Assembly: GCF_029227915.1 (NCBI RefSeq)
Contig: NC_079875.1
Location: 14,753,001-14,817,000, forward strand
Length of the DNA: 64,000 nt
Source of the DNA: Hydractinia symbiolongicarpus
Taxonomy: Eukaryota > Cnidaria > Hydrozoa > Anthoathecata > Hydractiniidae
Direction: 5' to 3'
Shown here: positions 43,601 through 55,544 of the stretch, piece after piece
Position numbering within the stretch: position 1 is the first letter of the stretch
Layout: every line of letters begins with the position of its first letter
Made by a program: the position numbers and the translations under genes
The notes under the pieces: model-generated
The model's input: only the letters and a program-made list of their open reading frames with translations
Told to the model about the DNA's origin: nothing
Database searches by the model: none

Positions 43601-46600
43601 GGATGAAATTTCATCCTGCCTGAAATGTGTAAACATTGCGAGGATTGTCACTAGAGACAGGGGTGAACTCGTCCTGGGACAAAACTCATCGCAGGATGAG
43701 ATTTTAGTGTAAACTGTGCCTTGGATAACCAGACTTAAATCTCCACTTTGCTAACAAATGCGTAGTAAAGAATTTACATTTATACATAACATAACCTTAC
43801 AGACGTGTTTTATAAGATGACCACCTTTCTAAGACAAATACTGGTGGCCGTCTTAAACTAATTAAAAATAATTATGTTAACAATGAATTCATTTTTTGAA
43901 ACTACTGGCTAGAAAGTTTAGTAAATATATACTTGCTTTATAAGTTTTTAGTTTTTATGGTGTGAGATGGTCACACGCCTGAGGTATTTTATAGATGTTT
44001 TTTGTGTTAAAATTATTGCATGCAAAAACAAAAAATAGTGTGTGTTGGTACTCCTTGTGGTTGGGATTTACAAGTTTAAACCTTACCTACTTTTCTCCAT
44101 CATGAAAAAAATATGAAAAGTCCTGGCAGAGTAAGACACATAGTTTCAGTCTGAAATCAAACATTATGAAAATTGCGCACCTGAAGCAAATCAGATGTTA
44201 CTTAATCACACACCATCAATAACTGATGTTTGTAATTCATCATAAACATAAGTGCTATAGCCTCTAAAATGAGATTATGTATAAATCTCTTGAAATTGTG
44301 TATATATAATAATACCCAACTTTCTGCCTGCAATTTTATAATTCCGTTGATCTTTCTGGTCACTGATTCCGCTATAAATCTTAAACAAATCAATTTTAAT
44401 ATTTTGGCTACAAAGCTACAAGTAAAAGTAGTCAAATACGGTTGTCTGTAACAATGTGATTTTTAGCTACCTTCCTTCCTTTCTCATTTTATATTTTGGT
44501 TAAAAGTGAAAATACCTATATCTAGCTAACAAGCCACATGTTGAGTGATGAATACTGATATTAGCCACCAATATATTTACCACTTATCGCTTACCTCATT
44601 AGAAAGAGGTAACTGTAGAGGTTTAAAGTTGGTTGATCAAGTAATGAAAGTTATTGAAAGAGTGATTGTTGCTTAGAGAAAGAATTGATATAGATAATTT
44701 GGTTTTGTTCCAGAGTATGGCACTACAGATGCAATATTTTTACTCAGACAGCTTCAGGAAAAGTATTTAGGAAAGAGAAAGAATCTCTATTTCGCCTTTG
44801 TAGATTTAGAGAAAGCTTTTGATAGAGTGCCATGTAAAGTTATTTGGTGGGCTATAAGGAAATTAGGTGTGGATGAGTGGCTAGTTACGATGGTACAGTC
44901 TATGTACAGCAATGCTAGAAGTCGTGTCAGGATTAACGACTCGCTTAGTGATGAATTTAGTGTAAATGTTGGTGTACATCAGGGTTCTGTGCTTAGTCCT
45001 TTGTTGTTTGTTCTAGTCTTAGAAGCGCTGTCAATGGAGTTCAGAACAGGTTGTCCATGGGAGTTATTGTATGCAGGTGATTTGGTTCTCATAGCAGAGT
45101 CGATGGAAGAATTAGTTGAAAAGTTGAAGAAAGAAGTAGAAGAGAAAGGGCTAAGGGTGAACACAGCAAAGTCAAAAGTCATGATTAGTAGCATTGCAGC
45201 CAAGTGTGACCTTGTAAGTTGGAAAGTGGCCTTGTGGAGTTTGCAGGAAAGGGGTTGGTAGTAACTTAATTTTTTGTCAGGCTTGCAAACATTGGGTACA
45301 TAAGAAGTGCAGTAGTATTGGTGGAAGGTTAAGAGCTGACATTCAGTTTGTATGCAAGCGTTGCAAAGGTGAGATTATAAAGAATGAAGTATATCCGGCT
45401 TTAATGATGTATAACAGTGTCTTGTTAGAGAAACTTCTGTTACTTAGGTATATGTTGGGCAGTGAAGGGGGCGTTGGAAGAAGTGTTACTTGCAGGATAG
45501 GTTCTTCTTGGAAAAAGTTCAGAGAGTTACTTCCTTTGCTGACTAGCAGAGTCTTGTCAATTGAGTTAAAAGGTAGGTTGTATGAGGCCTGTGTAAGAAG
45601 TGTTATGTTGTACGGTAGTGAGACATGGGTAGTGAAGCAGGAAGATCTTGACCGTTTAGAAAGGAATGATATGACAATGGTTAAGTGGATGTGTAACGCC
45701 AGTCTGAGAGACAGAAAGAGTTCAGATGAGCTAAGAAGCAGGCTAAGTATCCATAGAATTAAAGATGTTATCCAGATAAGAAGATTGAATTGGCTAGGGC
45801 ACTTGGAAAGAATGGAGGAGAATAATTGGGTAAGAAAGTGTAGAGACTTGATAGTTTCTGGGGCAAAGCCCAGAGGCAGACCGAGAAAGACTTGGCAGAA
45901 GGTTATAAGGACAGACTTGATACAGAGGAAGTTGAGTTTAGATCTAACACAGTCTAGATCAGATTGGAAGAGGGTCATTAATATACCCCGTCCAACCCAA
46001 GTTAGCATGGAAAACGGATGTTAAGCCAAGAATGATGATATATCATCTTAGGACTTTAATATTAGTACAAGGCAGAAAATGTTACAAAAAATTATGAACT
46101 GATTAGTTCATGTGCCAATTCTGATGCTATTGGTTTAAGAAAAAGGGAACTAACGAAAAAACTAACATATGTTTTTTGTAACTTATTAGGTTCCTCGAAA
46201 ATGCCTAAATTCAGAAGCTGAGAAGCTATGATGATAATATTAACAAAACAAAACATTCTATTTCCCAAAACATTTTTTCATTTTTTATGTACATGACGTC
46301 ACATGGTGTAAATAGCTAAGCAGGACTTTTGGTCTTCCAAAAGAGATTATAATTTTTCATGCAATTCAAGCAATGAAGAAAACAAGCTAAATTCCAGTTA
46401 AACAACATCATCGTAGAAAAAATAATTTTCAAGAATTTAGGTAAGTAGTGTATTGTGCACAAATCATTTGAAGTTTTTTTTTCAAGTCTACTAGCAAACA
46501 AATGAACCAGCTGTTGTCTTTTAACATGTTTTGATATAAACACAAATTTCATAGAAAAATTTAACAATAAAGTTAAATATATATACACGTAATACTTATT

Positions 46601-49600
46601 TCAAAGTGATAACTATGTCTACAACTCTAAAACTATATAAAAGTGATAAAGTTATTTTTTTTAAAACATGGTAAATTCTACTCTAAATTCTACTTAGACA
46701 ATCACAGAAGGCACAGTTTAGCATTCCTTTGTAATCGACACTGTTATGGTGGTGACCGTACAACTACTTTGACCTTAAATATCTCAAGAATCAAGGTAAC
46801 AAACATAAAAAAATTAACACAGTTCATATTCACATTATAATGGACATTTTAAGCACAACTTCTTATCAATTGTTAGTTTTTCTTTGAAGTTCTTAAGCTT
46901 CTCTAAAAATAAAATAATGACTTCAAACTTGGTATAGTATAGTTTGAGACCGATTTGCGGAAATGGACCAAACATTTTTTTGACCTATCATCATAGATTC
47001 TCAGCTTCTGAATTTAGGCATTTTCTAGGAACCTGATAAGTTATTTTCCGACAGCATATCAATTTGGAAAGACACATTATGCAGAAAATATTAAAAGCAT
47101 TTCTGTGATTGACACAAATCATAGAGTCTAAATAATACAGTAATAGAAGCAGGACACCTAATATCGTGTGTCTGTATAATGCACGACACGTTTCAACTTG
47201 TAAACGCCAAACATGAGAACTCAGTATTCTTTCAGTATTAACTTCCTTGTCTCCGATAGCCGATAAAAAGATTTATATATACAAAGAGAAAGCTTCCAAA
47301 TACGTGTGTCGCTAGTGTTTTTAAGTGATCCACGGCGATGGCTTTGTTTTCAATTCAGTTTTAGTTTTTAAATTATCTAATGCAATGTTTTTTGGCTTTC
47401 TACAATCCCATTTTGATGTTTCTTAAACAAACAACAGTGAAGTTTTTGTTTTTGGCGATGATGTGTAAAGAAAAGAGTAAAAATAGAATAAAGCATTCAG
47501 GTTATTTCAAAAGTATTTTTGAAACTTGTTAAATCAACTTTGTGAATTTTTGAATGGTGGGTTGTAAAACTAATAAAAAAAAACTTTCTGAGCGATAGTA
47601 AATGCAACTGCAACATTTTAAGGGCAGAAAAAGTTGTTGAATTTGTTTGTTTGTTTCTTTTTTAAACCTTTTCTAAACGTTCAACATTTAAAGTTGAAAC
47701 AAACAAATATAGTTAACAATTTTATATTTGCTTCTTGACCTATTTGGCTAACTGCTCATGTTTTTATTATCTAATAAAACAACAAAGATTGCAATGTTCA
47801 CAATGTCAAAAATTTTGTGATGTTACAGCATTGTGAATTGTGTGTGTCGAGCAAGATACATGGTACCCGATGTAAGGTGTCCTGATTCCAGTACTATACA
47901 TGACTCAAGTTTAAGGCTAAATGTTTTATTCAGTCCAGAAAAAATGTTAAAAAAGCATTATTTCCAAAAGGCATTAAAAAGGTTAACAATAACAACGAAA
48001 GTTCTGACACTACCGAAGGTTCGTGTGAAGGTGATAAATATCGTGCACATGTAAAGTTACATTTAGGCAGCAAAATGACTCATTATCAAGTTCTCTTCGT
48101 GTACAATTGTCAAGAAGCTTGTAGTCTTAACCCATCTTAAACAGTTGGAATATACGACTATGGGATTAAGATTACAGACTTTATATATTTAGCGTCTAAA
48201 TTACGTAAACGTCTTAACTCCATGACTTCACTTCTCTCAGTAACTTTTTCTTTCAACTGGAAAGACATGATATCCCCAGCCTTGCGTCTATGATGATCAT
48301 ACAGTACTGGAATCAGGACACCTAACATCGTGGATATCGCGTATCATGCGCGTCGGGCACGATTCACATTGTTGTCGCAATAGTAAAAGTTTTTAGCATC
48401 GTGAAAGTAGCGATCCATCGTGAGGTGGACTTTCACGATGCATCATGACTTTCGCTAATACATCTTTATTATAAAAATCACGTAATTAATGTCATGAGAG
48501 AATAGCGCAATTAAATATGAATATTTGTTTTTTGTTTTTTTTTAAATCAAAAACATTTTCGTTGTCGTAAGCTTTTTTATTGTTTAGACTCAGACTTATT
48601 TAGTTGTTCCACGGGTCCGCCGACCCTAACTTTCACGATAAAAAAAATAATAAAAATATCAACAAACAAACATTTTCTTATCCCATCTCGTAAAAAAAAA
48701 GATTATGAATGTCGTAACACCCTCCTTCGTTATGATTAATGTATGTTTAAAATTACGCGGCTTTCTAAAATGATATCATTTAGGAAAAATAATTAATATC
48801 ATTAAATCTTTTTCAATGATATTAAAAAAATAATTAAAACAACGCAAAATACACATGTAACACCCTCCTGCGTTATGAATATAAATAAATAATTTTAATG
48901 TTGCGAAAGACTTTAAATATTGTCAACTAAACTATAGTCTGTGAAACTTTTTTTGCACTTAAATTTTACATTAAAAGAACACTTAACTTATTTATTAAAA
49001 TAAATTTTGTGTTTTATTATTTTAAATGGGAAAAAAATAACTTGCTGTATAAATTTCAAAAGAACGCAAGTATATTTTGTATAACTTTCGAAACAGCACA
49101 AAAGTAATTCTTGCTGTACATCTTTCAAAACAACACAAAAAAAGCTAGCTGCATAACTTTTAAAAAAAGTTTTTTAACATGCAAGTATTTTTATTTTTTC
49201 ACCTTAAGTACTAGTTACATTTTTTTAATAAGACGAATTATTATTATTTTTCCTTCGCAACTAAAAAATAAACTGCGTGCCTTATACAAAAATACATAGA
49301 AAACGGTTGTCGTAACACCCTCCTCCGTTGTTATTTTTTAAATATTATTTTTTGTTGTTGTTGTTCTGACCATACATTCTTATTTTTCAATGAACTTTCT
49401 TAAAATCGGACATTCTCTAATTTAACATTCGCTATTACAAACAAAACCTACATAGAAAAATATGCTTGTCGTAACACCCTCCTCCGTTGTTATTTTTTTA
49501 TTTTTTTGGTTGTTCCGTCCATATATACTTCTCGATAAAATTATTTTTATTTGGCCGACCGACAGACCGTAAACTGCTATCAATTTCGCCCGTAGAACAA

Positions 49601-50852
49601 GTAATTAAGTTGGAGTCATTTTACTTCTAAAATCCAATTTCTAATAAAAATACAAGATGCAAAAGAATTTTTAAATGTAAAAAAACAAAAACAAAGACAC
49701 AAGATTAGCTATACACATCTATTGTTTAATATTTTTAATGTTATTCACGATCCATCGCGACAATCACGATTAATAGTGAGGATCGCGATAGCATTGTTAT
49801 TTTTTTATACATCGTGACTATTGCGAAGCTCTTCGTTAACATTTTTTTCTATCGCGATGGTCAGGATAGGATCGTGGATCGTTCGTGTCGCGCATGATAC
49901 ACGCTCACGATGCTAGGTGTCCTGATTCCAGTACTGTATTACTATTTTCACTGGCACCAAAACAGACAGGCTGGAGAATATTTTCAAGAAAAATGTTTTA
50001 TTACAATGTGTGCTCTCCTCCACAGATCTCCTGTGGTATTTCGCTTCACCAAGTTTTCCTAATGTTACATTTGTTTTTTGAACATCAGAAAGAGGTACTA
50101 GCTTCATCTGAGACAAGTCGGCAAGTATTGCTACCATTTAAATCATAAAATACAGTAGACTTTAGAAATAATTCTGGATCCCAAATCGGAAAAAACACCT
50201 CACAGAATTAAGATAGATGTGCATATTTTACATGGCTAGCCTCACTAATATCGAGGGATATACCCTGTCTATTATTTCCAGGAGGGGCCATGGCTTAGAT
50301 GGAGAGTTCTAGAGTATTTAATGCTCGTTTTGAGCTACGCAGACCCAATTAGGGCCCGCACTCTACTAGACAACTCCCTAATTTCCCTCACATGGCTTGG
50401 GTTAACCCGGGGATATGGTAACATTCACATTAAGACATAAATCATGAAAATAGGACGTTTTTGTGGATCTGATACCTGAATCACGAAATCCCTACTTTGA
50501 AGGTTGAGCTTAACTGTTAAATAATTGTTTCTATGACACTTTAGGTGCTTTTTTCCAGGCTCAAAAATTCTGCTTAGGAAGCAATACATCAAATTGTTAG
50601 AGTCAGGCAATACGGTCAAAGGTTTAAAAGGATATTATAGCTGGATATAATTGAGTGAAAAGTTATATAGCTACTAGCTAGCCAGCTACAGGTATGTGGA
50701 AGTTCTGTCTCGTAAAACTGGGTGGATACGACTGGCGAGAAAAAAGCTAGCTAGCTAGTGATAAAAATTTCATAAGAATTACCTGACATAGCTGCTGCGT
50801 TGGTGATTAAGATGGCCAACGAAAACAAACACAAGCATAACTTGCGTGACAT
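37641..50852 (-). CDS. Basigin/neuroplastin-like immunoglobulin receptor (three Ig domains, one TM helix)
   Basis: Exons on the minus strand, all phase 1: 50783-50852 (signal peptide, MSRKLCLCLFSLAILI), 41697-41873, 41427-41561, 40732-41082, 39892-40026, 39181-39345, 38874-38993. These code for about 384 aa with three Ig-like domains (Cys pairs; DVTYSDRSEYSC in the last) and a transmembrane exon ALWPFIGILAE, then VIYELYKKK. A proline and glutamate inside the TM helix is the hallmark of basigin, embigin and neuroplastin, chaperones of monocarboxylate transporters and plasma-membrane calcium pumps (family knowledge). A tail exon (37641-37732, ending TSEDKENTA) fits only if an unseen exon adjusts phase. 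The 8.9-kb first intron is full of transposons. The length matches the three-Ig forms of the family. Confidence 0.8.
43066..43724. mobile_element. Foldback/MITE element in first intron of the Ig receptor
   Basis: Imperfect inverted arms rich in CATCCTG/CAGGATG and GTTTACAC motifs face each other across ~650 bp. A typical non-autonomous DNA transposon layout; no coding capacity. Confidence 0.55.
44604..46060 (+). mobile_element. Non-LTR retrotransposon, 5'-truncated copy
   Basis: Reverse transcriptase fragment (FAFVDLEKAFDRVP, GVHQGSVLSPLLF, then YAGDLVLIAE, where the catalytic YxDD has become AGD), a PHD-like Cys/His segment (CKHWVHKKC), and a C-terminal part (LYGSETWVVK, LNWLGHLERM, PRGRPRKTW). 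Two main frames: 44827-45261 and 45404-46024. The 3' end reads GGAAAACGGATGTTAAGCC. Dead by mutation. Lies antisense in the first intron of the Ig receptor. Clade not resolved. Confidence 0.85.
46178..47044. mobile_element. Foldback element with ~60-bp inverted ends
   Basis: GTAACTTATTAGGTTCCT and AAATGCCTAAATTCAGAAGC at 46178-46237 are mirrored at 46986-47044. ~870 bp, non-coding, in the Ig-receptor intron. Confidence 0.75.
47138..47896. mobile_element. Mariner-type MITE, diverged copy
   Basis: Ends CAGTAATAGAAGCAGGACAC and complement of TAGTACTGGAATCAGGACAC, flanked by TA on both sides. Same terminal sequence as the element at 48302. Confidence 0.7.
48302..49936. mobile_element. Mariner-type MITE with TA target duplication
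   Basis: Inverted ends CAGTACTGGAATCAGGACAC continue, with few mismatches, over ~50 bp (to GTATCATGCGCG). TA flanks each side. The interior has no transposase but repeats GTAACACCCTCC four times (48716, 48862, 49311, 49471 regions). Confidence 0.85.
50210..50436 (-). mobile_element. SINE, 5'-truncated copy
   Basis: Reverse complement matches the body of the SINE at 14188-14525 down to the shared end GCACATCTATCT; the tRNA-like head is missing. In the first intron of the Ig receptor. Confidence 0.85.
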
Positions 50853-53269
50853 TTTTGCCCAAATTCCAAAACAAAACGAATCGCCCTTCCAAATTTGTTG
50901 TTGTGACCTTCGTCTCTTTTCTCGCTCCGCTGCCCCTGTACCCCAAAACAAAAGGAAAGCCATTAGTCGGAACCACTATTATGCACTTTAACCCTAGGGC
51001 TCTCTTTTTAAATGTCAGAGAAGGCGAGACGAATCAAAACAAGACGCGATTGATAGATTGATGAAAAAGTATGATTGGTTCCGTTTGACAATGCCACTGA
51101 CCCCAGTTTTTAGCATTTCAAAATAGATGCAATTTGTATTAAAAAAAAAAGTTGATAAACGTGGGACCTGTGCCGTTTAAGGCCGGTCTGCACTCACACA
51201 CGCGCAGTAGAAGGTGATTATGGTCACATTTTTTTGTTTTTCACGGTCAAATACCTGCTTTAGAGTCCCCCCTTTTCGATCTATAATGGAACTCCTTGCT
51301 TCCCTCTGTAAAAGGGAAATTCCTGAGAATCTGGTGACATTATCAAAAGTTAACGCGTGCGCCGGAAAGGTTTCCTTCAAATCCGACGATATCGGACACA
51401 AATCAACGACATCATGCAGAGACGGAAAAGTCCCTACTCAAAAAGCCGACGCTAGTTGAGAATTTGTATATAATAAAGAGAAAGAAGTTGGTTCAGAAAT
51501 GCAATCAGGAAACTACACAGTTCTGTGTCAGCACTAGTAACAGCAACTCGCGACGCTCTTGCCGCTCGACCGCAGAGTATGCGAGACACTGTTACCCCTT
51601 TATTACAACCCATTTGCTCAGGGACAACACTCCACGATGAGGTACAGCAAGAAGAGCAGGAAAAATACTACGACACTGAGGACATACAAGATGAATACAA
51701 TGAATTCGAAGACTTCAAGTACAATGTCCCCACGAGAGAAGAAGCAAGCCACGGATACTGAAGGGGTCAAATTCGACGGAACAACACACAGATGATGAAG
51801 AATGGGAATCGTGTAGAGGCATGGCGGTTTAACAATCTCAACCTACCGCTTGCGGGTAATATTATGGAGAAAATCACCCCGCATATAGACATGAGAGTAA
51901 AGGTTGTTTACAGCTTTAGTTGAAATATTCACAAAGGTGGAGGAAGTCATCTCCCTAATGAAAAAGCAAAGGTGACAAAAAGTCAATTACAAGCCTGGCG
52001 GATATATAAGCATTCACAGAAAAATGCGAAATAAAGCGGCTTGATCTGGAGGATGCTGAGTTTTGGAGCAAGGCCTATTTACCTGCAGTAAGGACCATTG
52101 GGACCCCAGCCTCCTAAGAAGGGAAAATCGTCTTCAACCATTTGCAGATCAAAATCATCGCTACAAGAGAGGTACTACAGACTGGCTACGGAAAAAGAGA
52201 TGTATCTACGCCATGGGTTGAGATGACAACCGATGCATCTGGAGATGTTTAGCTGTTGAAAATAGGGATAAAGAAGAACGTAGAACAGAACCCCTTTCAA
52301 AGAAAGGAGTTCTGTTTGAAGCAGTTGACAAGACAAGGATCCAGTACTATGACGATAATATAGACATTTTGAAACAGTAAACGTAAACGTAAGGATGTGT
52401 GCCCTACAAAGATGGATATGGATGGTATTAACCTCAACACCACAGTGAAAAGGCATCGGAGACTCGTCTATAGTAAGAATTAATACGAGAAAGGGTCGGA
52501 TGACATTAACCTAGGTATACTGGAGGGGCACTGTTTCCACATCAAGAATATGGATGTTTTGACGAAAGGATGGCCTTTAAACAAGCTTGCAATCTCAAGC
52601 ACGTGCGTATAAATGCAACGGCAACAAGACGACCATCATCTGTAATGAATAGAAGGTAAAACAGATTCCGAGCAAGTCAGAGAAGGTCTTTAACAGAGAA
52701 AACTTCAGCTGAGTGGGTATGGTGGAGAACGTATTATACGGAAATTGGAAAGAAGGGTTAGGGTTAGAAGCTCAAAGTAGACGGGTATGAACCTACCACG
52801 AAGACCGTCTACCAGTACCATGGCTGCAAATGACACGGATATCCATGTCAGTCAGAAGCGAACACGTACTGTGATGATGCAGTACTGTTCATCGGGGTAG
52901 TTGACAAGACAAGGATCCTATGCTATGACGATAATATAGACATCTTAAAAGACGCCATCAGTATCCTAGGCGTATCCATGCGGTATATGTTGAACAAGTC
53001 TTTGCGTCTGAACCAGAAAGTAGAGCAATACGCACCGGAAAAACTTTGTAGGCACTAATGTAGGGATTTTTGCTTTAACAAGAATGTAAGCATTGCAAGG
53101 AGGTGCAAAAAGCCTGCATGGAATACACAAAAAACGACACCTATGAGCTACTGCTACTGCAAACGGATATGGTAGATAGTCCGGTAATCTGTAGTTATCA
53201 CGAGCATGTATCCAAAGACGCCAAAAATGCAAAACATACTCTTGGTTGTAGACATCAACATGCTCTAAC

Positions 53270-54450
53270 CCAGCACCTTGAAGTACGACTTCCCTCGTCG
53301 TAAGGGGAAGCTGATAAAGGTCCCTACGCCAAAAGCAAGCCATAGTCAAGAGCGCCTGACCAAAGGGGTACAAGACGAAACGCTGTTCGGATTCGCACAA
53401 GTAGACATCAAAGTATCTCTTGAGCTGCATAAAAAATTCAGCGAAATGTCACCACGAATTGTGGTTAAGGAGATACCCGGCGCTCAAATTCCTGAGTATA
53501 TGCATAAGTACCGGAAAGCAACAGGGTGCAAGCGTGTTTTTGGTACCCAAAGCTTAAGCTGCTCGGGTTGATGAAAGCAGAAAAGATCCTGATCTATACC
53601 CCACTACTCAAACGGTCCTCACCTATGGGTTAAAAGTGATAGCCTTACACAAATTCACAGATGGCGAGACGTGAAGCTGATAAAGACTTTGACAAACGTA
53701 TTGCGAGTGACACAGCAAAACTCAAGGAGAACTCGTACTACGGCAAGATGATCGAAGATGTCGCCAGGCACACGAACTAACAAGAGGTTTACAACAGATG
53801 AAAAGAAGGTTGATCAGGCGATGCGTTTTCCACATCTTTAAGATCTCGAAGAGATAGGCGATGCTGATGAGATCAGAGAGGGCAAACACAAGGTGAGAAT
53901 TGACCGAGCTTATCAATGTAGGATTGCAGTGTACCAGCTCGCCAAGTAGTTATACTACAACTTCTGCGATAAGTATGTAGATCGGTGAGACTTTGAGTGT
54001 ATGTATATGGATACGGTTTTGACGTATTTTGTCATCTCCGGGAAAGAGCTGCGAGATGTCGTGCATCTTGAGCTGCTCGACGAGTACGACAAAGACGTGA
54101 AAACTGGCTCATAACAGACAGGTATTCAAGTCTAACGGGAGGCTTATTCAAACCGGAATTTATCAGGTACAGGATAGTTGCTCTGACAGCAAAGCACTAC
54201 TTCGTAAAAGATAAAGATGGAACCAAGTTCTAGTGTAAGGGTATGTCGAAAAAGCAGAATGCTATGACTTTGGAGAGGTACATGAACGTGTTGAAAGGAA
54301 GCCTAGACACTAGGAAGAACACAGGCTTCCGGTTAAATAACCAAGGGATGATCACGTATAAACAATCCAAGCTAGGAATCTCACGGCGTTCTATTACAAA
54401 AGCCAAGTTCTCGATAACGGGTGTGCACACAGTGCACTTGAAGTTGTAGA
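53270..54450 (+). pseudogene. Family B DNA polymerase remnant, different Polinton lineage
   Basis: Pieces in order: FGFAQVDIKVSLELHKKF and IPEYMHKYRKATG (53278-53571), KAEKILIYTPLLK, motif B KENSYYGKMIED (about 53728), EEIGDADEIREG, motif C degraded to YMDTVL (about 54007), then CKGMSKKQNAMTLERY-like thumb sequence (54238 on). Motif B (NSYYG) and flanks differ strongly from the main element's PolB (NLSVFG), so this is a separate lineage. Stops and frameshifts are many; a long-dead gene. Confidence 0.75.
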
Positions 54451-54460
54451 TAGTCAAGAC

Positions 54461-54487
54461 ATTTTGTGATGTTATACATCACAAAAT
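54461..54487. terminator. Hairpin behind the PolB remnant
   Basis: Arms ATTTTGTGATG and CATCACAAAAT around TTATA, just after the PolB remnant's end. Like the hairpin at 33434-33459 of the main element. Confidence 0.55.
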
Positions 54488-54753
54488 CCCAGAGGGTTAT
54501 GGGGTTTTGTTTTTAAAGCAAATATGAAAGTATGTCATAGGCGTCGGTGTTTGGTACGCGCGAGGCTCCGTACGATCGCCAGCGAAAGTAAATGATACGG
54601 CAAAAATCCACACAGAAGCTACTTTCACAAAGTCTCCTGGAAGCTCAGCTCCCCGGTGCAATAAGCGTGACGATTTATCGTTTTTCAGATGATTCGGATG
54701 AAGTCTATATAAATAAAAAAAATGTTTCGCCCTAAAAGAAAGTCTTAATCGAT

Positions 54754-54896
54754 ATGCTCTACGAAGCATTGGTGGATCTAGGTTTTACCTTCGGGTATGC
54801 CCTCGCGGGAAAGAAGATTCTAGGGATCACAAGACCCTCTGCGCAGTTGGACATGGACGATGTTTTGAAGATGATAGGAAACTTAACAGGTGACAA
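54754..54896 (+). pseudogene. Conserved small Polinton protein, truncated by a MITE
   Basis: MLYEALVDLGFTFGYALAGK and LDMDDVLKMIGNLTGDK parallel the intact gene at 24777-25028. The sequence switches to MITE DNA at 54897, removing the C terminus. Confidence 0.75.
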
Positions 54897-55544
54897 GGTG
54901 ATGATACACACGATCCAATTAATCGAATTCGATTTGTGTAAATTACAATGAGCATTAAAATAAAATCGAAACTTGACAGGTGATACACGAGAACAGATTT
55001 TTGGCATTTTTCTTTTAATAAAATGTCTTCAGAGAGCGAAGTTGAACTCGCTGTTGTTGCAGTTATTATTTCAGCAACTAAATATTTAAGAAAACATTAG
55101 AAATGTCGTATGTGGACGGAAAAAAGCTGCAGAAAAGACCTAATTTTGGGGTGTCTGTGATTATGAGATGTTATTAAACGAATATCGGTTAGAGCAAGAA
55201 GATTAATTAAATTTTCTTTGGATGTCTTTTGCTACTAATAAGCACTAGAGCGTTTCTTCTACCATCCATTCACTGATAAAATTCTTGTTAAATTCTCTGT
55301 TTTGTTTCCTCCAGCGTAATGTTTTTTTATATAGAGAAACTCACATTTTTTTTAACATACATTTGATGTACAGATTTTAAGCATTTTGATTGGTTAAAAA
55401 CTTTTCGATTAATCTAAAAAGTTAAGCCAGACCGACTTTTTAAAAATCGAATTCGACGAGTCTGAACATGTCGAGAGCATACGATTTTCACTGATACACG
55501 ATCCAATTTGTCGAATTCGATTAATCGGATCGTGTATCACCACC
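54897..55544. mobile_element. MITE with ~35-bp inverted ends
   Basis: GGTGATGATACAC then GATCCAATTAATCGAATTCG at the left, mirrored at the right (ending 55544). No coding capacity and no clear target duplication. It interrupts the Polinton remnant. Confidence 0.75.

Larger units (their letters stand above)
51500..54896 (+). mobile_element. Second, highly degraded Polinton-like remnant
   Basis: Carries a PolB remnant (53270-54450) and the conserved small protein at 54754, which matches the main element's 24777 gene. GC content is higher than its flanks. Numerous stops and shifts. No terminal repeats like those of the main element were found. The right end is cut by a MITE at 54897. An acidic frame (51525-51761, EEQEKYYDTEDIQDEYN) near the left end is not recognised. 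Upstream sequence between 51800 and 52750 appears coding-derived but shattered. Confidence 0.65.

Noticed and set aside
47833-48054. 73-aa ORF beginning beside a MITE end
   Set aside because: It starts inside the terminal repeat of the MITE and shows no coding features.
52966-53430. 154-aa minus-strand ORF in the degraded Polinton
   Set aside because: Antisense of the PolB remnant, whose plus-strand pieces show family motifs; the minus frame shows none.
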